NCBI GenBank assembly: GCA_036504595.1
Contig: DASXUX010000074.1
Location: 90,842 to 154,841, forward strand
DNA: 64,000 bases
Origin: DASXUX01 sp036504595
Lineage (GTDB): Bacteria; Planctomycetota; SZUA-567; H5-PLA8
Direction of reading: 5' to 3'
Below the pieces are notes generated by a model, which saw nothing but the letters and a program-made list of their open reading frames with translations, did no database searches and was not told the DNA's origin. Below are positions 60,320 through 64,000 of the stretch, in pieces; the first letter of the stretch is position 1, and every line of letters begins with the position of its first letter. Made by a program: the position numbers and the translations under genes.

Positions 60320-62809
60320 ATGGGTCTTGCGTCCTGTAGCAGTACCGGCGCTGTGCTTTTTTGTATCTGCATTCTCTCCATCACCGCTTCAGGCGCCGAC
60401 GAGCAGGCCACGCTGAACCAGTGGTTGGGTACCGCAATCCTCGGCCAAGCTCAAGGCGCAGCGAAGAAGATTGGCCTCGACGTGCGACGCCAGGATTACG
60501 CCAAGCTCAACCTGCGCCAGTCGGTGATGAACACGCCGCTGCAGATCGGAGCCAAAAAGTACGAACGCGGTCTGGGTACGCACGCGGTCAGCGAGATCGT
60601 CGTCAACCTGCCCCAGCCGGCCACAGCATTCAGTGCCGAAGTCGGCGTAGATAACAACTACGACACCAAAGGCACGCATGGCACGGTCGTGTTCGTTGTG
60701 GAGGCCGGCGGCAAGGAGCTCTTCCGCTCGCAATTGTGCCACGGCGGCGACGCGCCGGTTCCGGTCCTACTAAAACTCGATAATCAACGGGAGGTGACGC
60801 TGCGCGTCCTGGATGGCGGCGACGGCCCCAACTACGACCAAGCCGATTGGTCGCAGGCATCCGTGACACTTGCCGACGGCAAGACACTTCTGCTGGACGA
60901 TCTGCCGCTCGCGAGTTCCGAAAACGTGTTCAGTTCCGCACTGCCGTTCTCCTTCGTCTATGGCGGCAAAAGTTCGGCGGAGTTTCTCGCAAGTTGGAAG
61001 CGCCAGCAGGCAGGATCCTCCTCGGCGCCGGGCGGCGGAGAAGCCGGCCCCGCAACAGTCCGCTACACCGATCCAGCAACGGGGCTGGAAGTGACCTGTG
61101 AACTGCGCTCACCGGCCGGCTACGCCGCCGCTGACTGGGTGCTCTACTTCAAGAACACTGGGATGACCGACACGCCATTGATCGAGAACATTCAGCCCCT
61201 GGATGTAACCTTGACCGTTCCTTCGGGCGAGGTGCTTCTGCGCCAATCGCACGGCAGCACCTGCGCCGAGACCGACTTCCTGCCGCTCGATCAGAAGCTT
61301 GGCCCGAACGCCAACGTGGCGCTTGCTCCAAACGGCGGACGCTCGTCGGATGGCAGACTTCCGTTCTTCAACTTGGAATGGCTCGGCGGCGGATTGGCCG
61401 GCGCAGTGGGCTGGACCGGCCAGTGGGCGCTAACCGTGAAACGCGACGCGGGCGCGCACGTCAACCTGCGCATGGGCCAACAGAGTACTCATTTCGTGCT
61501 GCATCCCGGAGAACAGATTCGCACGCCGCGCGTGGTGCTGCTGCACTGGCAAGGCGCCGACCGGCTGCGCGGCCACAATCAACTGCGCCGATTGATCCTC
61601 GACCATTACACGCCCAAGCGCGATGGCCAGCCGATGTTGCCGCCGGTGACGCAGAACACCTGGTTCACGTTCGCCGAAGGCAACAAGACCAACGAGCCAA
61701 ACCAGCTCGAAGCCATGGAGGTGATGGCCAAGACCGGCGTCGAAGGTTACTGGCTGGACGCCGGATGGTTTGAAGGCGGCTGGCCGGCCGGCGCTGGGAA
61801 CTGGGTACCGAAAGCCGATGCTTTCCCGCGCGGCCTGAAGCCTCTTGGTGACGCCGCCCATGCCAAGAACATGAAGTTCGTCCTCTGGTTCGAACCAGAG
61901 CGCGTCACACCGAACAGCCGCATTGCAAAAGAGCACCCTGAATGGGTGCTGCACGCCGGGGGCGGCGACGGCTTATTCAACATGGGCGATCCGGCGGCGC
62001 GCGCGTGGCTCACGGAACTGCTCTCAAAATGCGTTTCCGATTGGGGCATGGACGTCTACCGCAACGATTTCAACATCGACCCGTTGCGCTTCTGGCAGGC
62101 GGCTGACAAGTCTGACCGAAAGGGCATCACAGAAATCCGCTACATCGAGGGCCTGTATGCGATGTGGGATGAACTCCTCAAGCGTCACCCAGGGTTGTCT
62201 ATCGACAACTGCTCCAGTGGCGGCCGGCGTATCGACATCGAAATGCTCACCCGCAGCTACCCGCTCTGGCGCAGCGACACCCAGTGCTGCGGGGCGGCCA
62301 AGCCAGTCTGGGACCAGGTGCAGACGGCTGGCCTGAGCCTGTACGTGCCGCTACACGCCGCAGGCGTCTGGGAATTTGAGCCGTACGCCATGCGCAGCGT
62401 CGCAACGACCGGAATGAGCCTGTGCATGAACACACTGGCGAAAGAATTCGACCTGGACAAGGCGATTGCCGGGATCAAAGAAGTCAAGGCGCTGCGCTCC
62501 TGCTATCGCGGCGATTATTACCCGCTCCTCGAAATCGACCTGGACGAACGGCACTGGTGCGGCTGGCAGTTCGACCGGCCAGAGAGCGGCGAAGGCTTCG
62601 CCGTGTTCTTCCGCCGTGCGCAGAGTGCCTACACGGGTGTCAGCGCGCAGCTTCGCGGCTTGGACCTGAAGGCCAGCTACGAGGTGACGTTCTTCGAGAG
62701 TTACGTTGCGAAGGAGAAGAGGACGCTGCGCGGCGAAGAACTGGCGCAGTTGTCGGTGCAGATCGATTCCAAGCCAGGAAGCTTGCTGGTAACCTATCGG
62801 AAGAAATGA
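60320..62809 (+). CDS. Secreted alpha-galactosidase, GH36 type, with NPCBM module
   Basis: 829 residues from the ATG at 60320 (AGAGGGGG upstream), signal peptide 1-26. Residues about 50-190: NPCBM/jelly-roll module (RGLGTHAVSEIVVNLP, DNQREVTLRVLDGGDG, WSQASVTLADG). Catalytic barrel about 440-730: NTWFTFAEGN, GYWLDAGWFEGGW, NMKFVLWFEPERV, the nucleophile-region YRNDFNIDP (about 583) and the acid/base-region CSSGGRRIDIEML/WRSDTQ (about 632-650). It hydrolyses terminal alpha-galactosides. It lies next to the tRNA scar and may belong to an acquired island. Confidence 0.9.
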   Translation: MGLASCSSTGAVLFCICILSITASGADEQATLNQWLGTAILGQAQGAAKKIGLDVRRQDYAKLNLRQSVMNTPLQIGAKKYERGLGTHAVSEIVVNLPQPATAFSAEVGVDNNYDTKGTHGTVVFVVEAGGKELFRSQLCHGGDAPVPVLLKLDNQREVTLRVLDGGDGPNYDQADWSQASVTLADGKTLLLDDLPLASSENVFSSALPFSFVYGGKSSAEFLASWKRQQAGSSSAPGGGEAGPATVRYTDPATGLEVTCELRSPAGYAAADWVLYFKNTGMTDTPLIENIQPLDVTLTVPSGEVLLRQSHGSTCAETDFLPLDQKLGPNANVALAPNGGRSSDGRLPFFNLEWLGGGLAGAVGWTGQWALTVKRDAGAHVNLRMGQQSTHFVLHPGEQIRTPRVVLLHWQGADRLRGHNQLRRLILDHYTPKRDGQPMLPPVTQNTWFTFAEGNKTNEPNQLEAMEVMAKTGVEGYWLDAGWFEGGWPAGAGNWVPKADAFPRGLKPLGDAAHAKNMKFVLWFEPERVTPNSRIAKEHPEWVLHAGGGDGLFNMGDPAARAWLTELLSKCVSDWGMDVYRNDFNIDPLRFWQAADKSDRKGITEIRYIEGLYAMWDELLKRHPGLSIDNCSSGGRRIDIEMLTRSYPLWRSDTQCCGAAKPVWDQVQTAGLSLYVPLHAAGVWEFEPYAMRSVATTGMSLCMNTLAKEFDLDKAIAGIKEVKALRSCYRGDYYPLLEIDLDERHWCGWQFDRPESGEGFAVFFRRAQSAYTGVSAQLRGLDLKASYEVTFFESYVAKEKRTLRGEELAQLSVQIDSKPGSLLVTYRKK

Positions 62810-62832
62810 CGGATGCACCATGGAGGAGAGGT

Positions 62833-63084
62833 ATGCCTGAATCGGTCGATCCAAACAAGTTGGTGACTCTGGCGGACGCTGCGCATCACTACGGCTACAA
62901 TCCGGAGCACTTGCGCCAGGTCGCCGTCACCGGCCGGCTGAAAGCCTGGCTCATCAGCGAGACCGTCTGGATGACCACGCGCGAACTGCTGGAGCAGTAC
63001 ATAAAGTCGCGAAAGCCGGCGGGTCGAAAACCGCGCTCCTCTACTACGTCTCGCGCGAGAAAAGTGCACGCGCGCTCAAAGTAG
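62833..63084 (+). CDS. Small helix-turn-helix protein, excisionase/MerR-like
   Basis: 83 residues from the ATG at 62833 behind GGAGGAGAGG. LVTLADAAHHYGYNPEHLRQVAVTGRL followed by a basic strand is the usual winged-helix form of excisionases and 'DNA-binding, excisionase family' proteins. The C-terminus is rich in Arg/Lys/Ser. Together with the nearby integrase remnants this suggests island origin, though such small proteins also occur on ordinary chromosomes. Confidence 0.7.
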   Translation: MPESVDPNKLVTLADAAHHYGYNPEHLRQVAVTGRLKAWLISETVWMTTRELLEQYIKSRKPAGRKPRSSTTSRARKVHARSK

Positions 63085-63178
63085 CTCGCGTTTCGGCACC
63101 CGACGGCCATTCACAGAACTGCCTTCCACAGAAAAAACACAGCATTTTCACAAGTAGGGCCTTGATTCCAGGCATACG

Positions 63179-63221
63179 CCAGGGTCTTTTGTCGTTGATG
63201 ACCCTGGAGGTTGCCAGGGTC
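63179..63221. promoter_or_regulatory. CCAGGGTC inverted/direct repeats upstream of an unknown gene
   Basis: CCAGGGTC (63179-63186), GACCCTGG (63200-63207), CCAGGGTC (63214-63221). The first two form a hairpin; the third is a direct copy. Located 30-70 bases before the start at 63251: an operator or leader hairpin. Confidence 0.5.
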
Positions 63222-63250
63222 TGACACAAACCCTTTTGGAGAACGATGCC

Positions 63251-63802
63251 ATGCTCATGCGTAACGACCCAGATCCGGACCGCCTTGCCGCTCTGCGCAA
63301 GAAACTTGCTGCGCTGGAGAGGACCATTCTACGGGAAGGCACCTATCGCCGCTCAGCGCGAAAGACGGCTGCGCGGCGTCCGAACGCTGTCGAACGAAGG
63401 CATCACCGCATCGGCCGGATTTCCTTGGCTCCGGGCGTCACCGCCACGACCTTGCCCGGCAGCATGTATACCGCCATGTTCAGCGATCTTGCCGAGAACG
63501 GTCATCTGGCGGACCACGAGCGCCTATTCCGTCAGTTCGGCACCCACGCCGCTTCGCGAAGCGCGCTGAAATTGCTGCGGGAAATCGGTGTCCCGCGTTC
63601 CGATTTCGAAAGGCGTGTGCGCGCTGCGCTGCGAAGGGCGACCGCAAAGCCAAAGGAATTCGGAAGAATCGCGCAATTTGCGACGCTCACGGGAACTGGA
63701 TCGGGGACATCAATGAGGGCATCTCGATTATGCGCGGCGGTCGTTCCCCGCGACAGGTGCACCGCGGAAAGAACCTGCGCATCCTTCACAATGCCGGGCT
63801 GA
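63251..63802 (+). CDS. Unknown protein, reading frame possibly broken near 63620
   Basis: 183 residues from the ATG at 63251, which follows GGAG by 9 bases. The N-terminal 130 residues are basic and helical (LAALRKKLAALERTILREG, FRQFGTHAASRSALKLLREI). From about 63630 a different frame, ending at TAG 63901-63903, has much better codon composition and reads GNWIGDINEGISIMRGG, then NLRILHNAGLMFDNFDLDG. Either a frameshift (mutation or programmed) joins the two, or a second small gene starts near 63733. No family recognised. Confidence 0.45.
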   Translation: MLMRNDPDPDRLAALRKKLAALERTILREGTYRRSARKTAARRPNAVERRHHRIGRISLAPGVTATTLPGSMYTAMFSDLAENGHLADHERLFRQFGTHAASRSALKLLREIGVPRSDFERRVRAALRRATAKPKEFGRIAQFATLTGTGSGTSMRASRLCAAVVPRDRCTAERTCASFTMPG

Positions 63803-63928
63803 TGTTCGACAATTTTGACCTCGATGGCCAGGAGTGCTGTTTCCTCTTCCGCGAGAAGCATCATCGGCTATTCGCCAAGGCATGCGCGTTGGCTGGCAGG
63901 TAGAGGATGATCACCGGAGGCAAAAGCA

Positions 63929-64000
63929 ATGAGCGACGCAGTTCCTGAACAGGCTTCCGTCCATGCTGAGGGAACCGGGGTCGTGATCACCACGCTGGCC
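63929..64000 (+). CDS. Start of a further gene, cut by window edge
   Basis: The ATG at 63929 follows CGGAGG with a good spacer, and 24 codons remain open to the window end (MSDAVPEQASV...). Too short to identify. Confidence 0.55.
   Translation, partial: MSDAVPEQASVHAEGTGVVITTLA

Overview
The window (GC-rich, about 60% by eye) looks like a chromosome segment of a free-living bacterium of the PVC superphylum (Planctomycetota, Lentisphaerota, Kiritimatiellota) or a neighbouring lineage. The evidence is paired secreted sulfatases, large secreted glycoside-hydrolase-like proteins, an ECF sigma factor next to a Ser/Thr kinase with C-terminal TPRs, many pseudopilins, and planctomycete-style tyrosine recombinase remnants. 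The phylum is inferred; there is no rRNA gene. The only RNA gene seen is a tRNA-Leu(CAA) at 59.48 kb.

Layout. 0-16 kb: partial 2-hydroxyacid dehydrogenase, a secreted glycosidase-like protein, a membrane protein, two sulfatases, a three-gene sugar-catabolism operon (PMI-like cupin, TIM-barrel isomerase, Gfo/Idh/MocA dehydrogenase) divergent from a PAS-AraC regulator, a RelE-type toxin-antitoxin pair, and small envelope proteins. 15.5-31 kb: ScpB with a long acidic extension, an aminotransferase, two TlpA-like thioredoxins, an aldehyde dehydrogenase, secreted carbohydrate-active proteins, an odd split AraC-like protein, and a GH38 alpha-mannosidase. 31.4-37 kb: a redox/hydrogen regulatory operon of Rex, a sensor kinase carrying ferredoxin and [FeFe]-hydrogenase-like domains, a receiver-kinase hybrid, and HydG, with a Rex operator in front. 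38-52 kb: ECF sigma/kinase pair, hybrid PAS kinase, BNR protein, PQQ propeller, omega-amidase, aminotransferase, VIT/VWA protein. 52-59 kb: eight tandem pseudopilin genes (five GspG-like plus H-, I- and J-like). 59-64 kb: tRNA-Leu flanked by two different decayed integrases, then an alpha-galactosidase, an excisionase-like protein and two unknown genes.

The most unusual property is the repeat landscape. Two classes dominate. (1) A 25-44 bp GC-rich palindrome (here 'A element') occurs nine times, always inside a gene and always in the same reading phase, adding peptides like VAPASVPAG or AGTEAGAT; some copies are nested in a second palindrome (B). (2) Degenerate heptanucleotide arrays, each locus with its own 7-nt word, mostly form inverted repeats between genes, often starting at or containing the stop codons of the flanking genes; a few sit in frame inside genes. 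Other short palindromes (C, D and singletons) fill much of the remaining non-coding DNA.

Starts were chosen from Shine-Dalgarno sequences and signal peptides where visible. Functions are assigned from motifs read by eye, without database searches.
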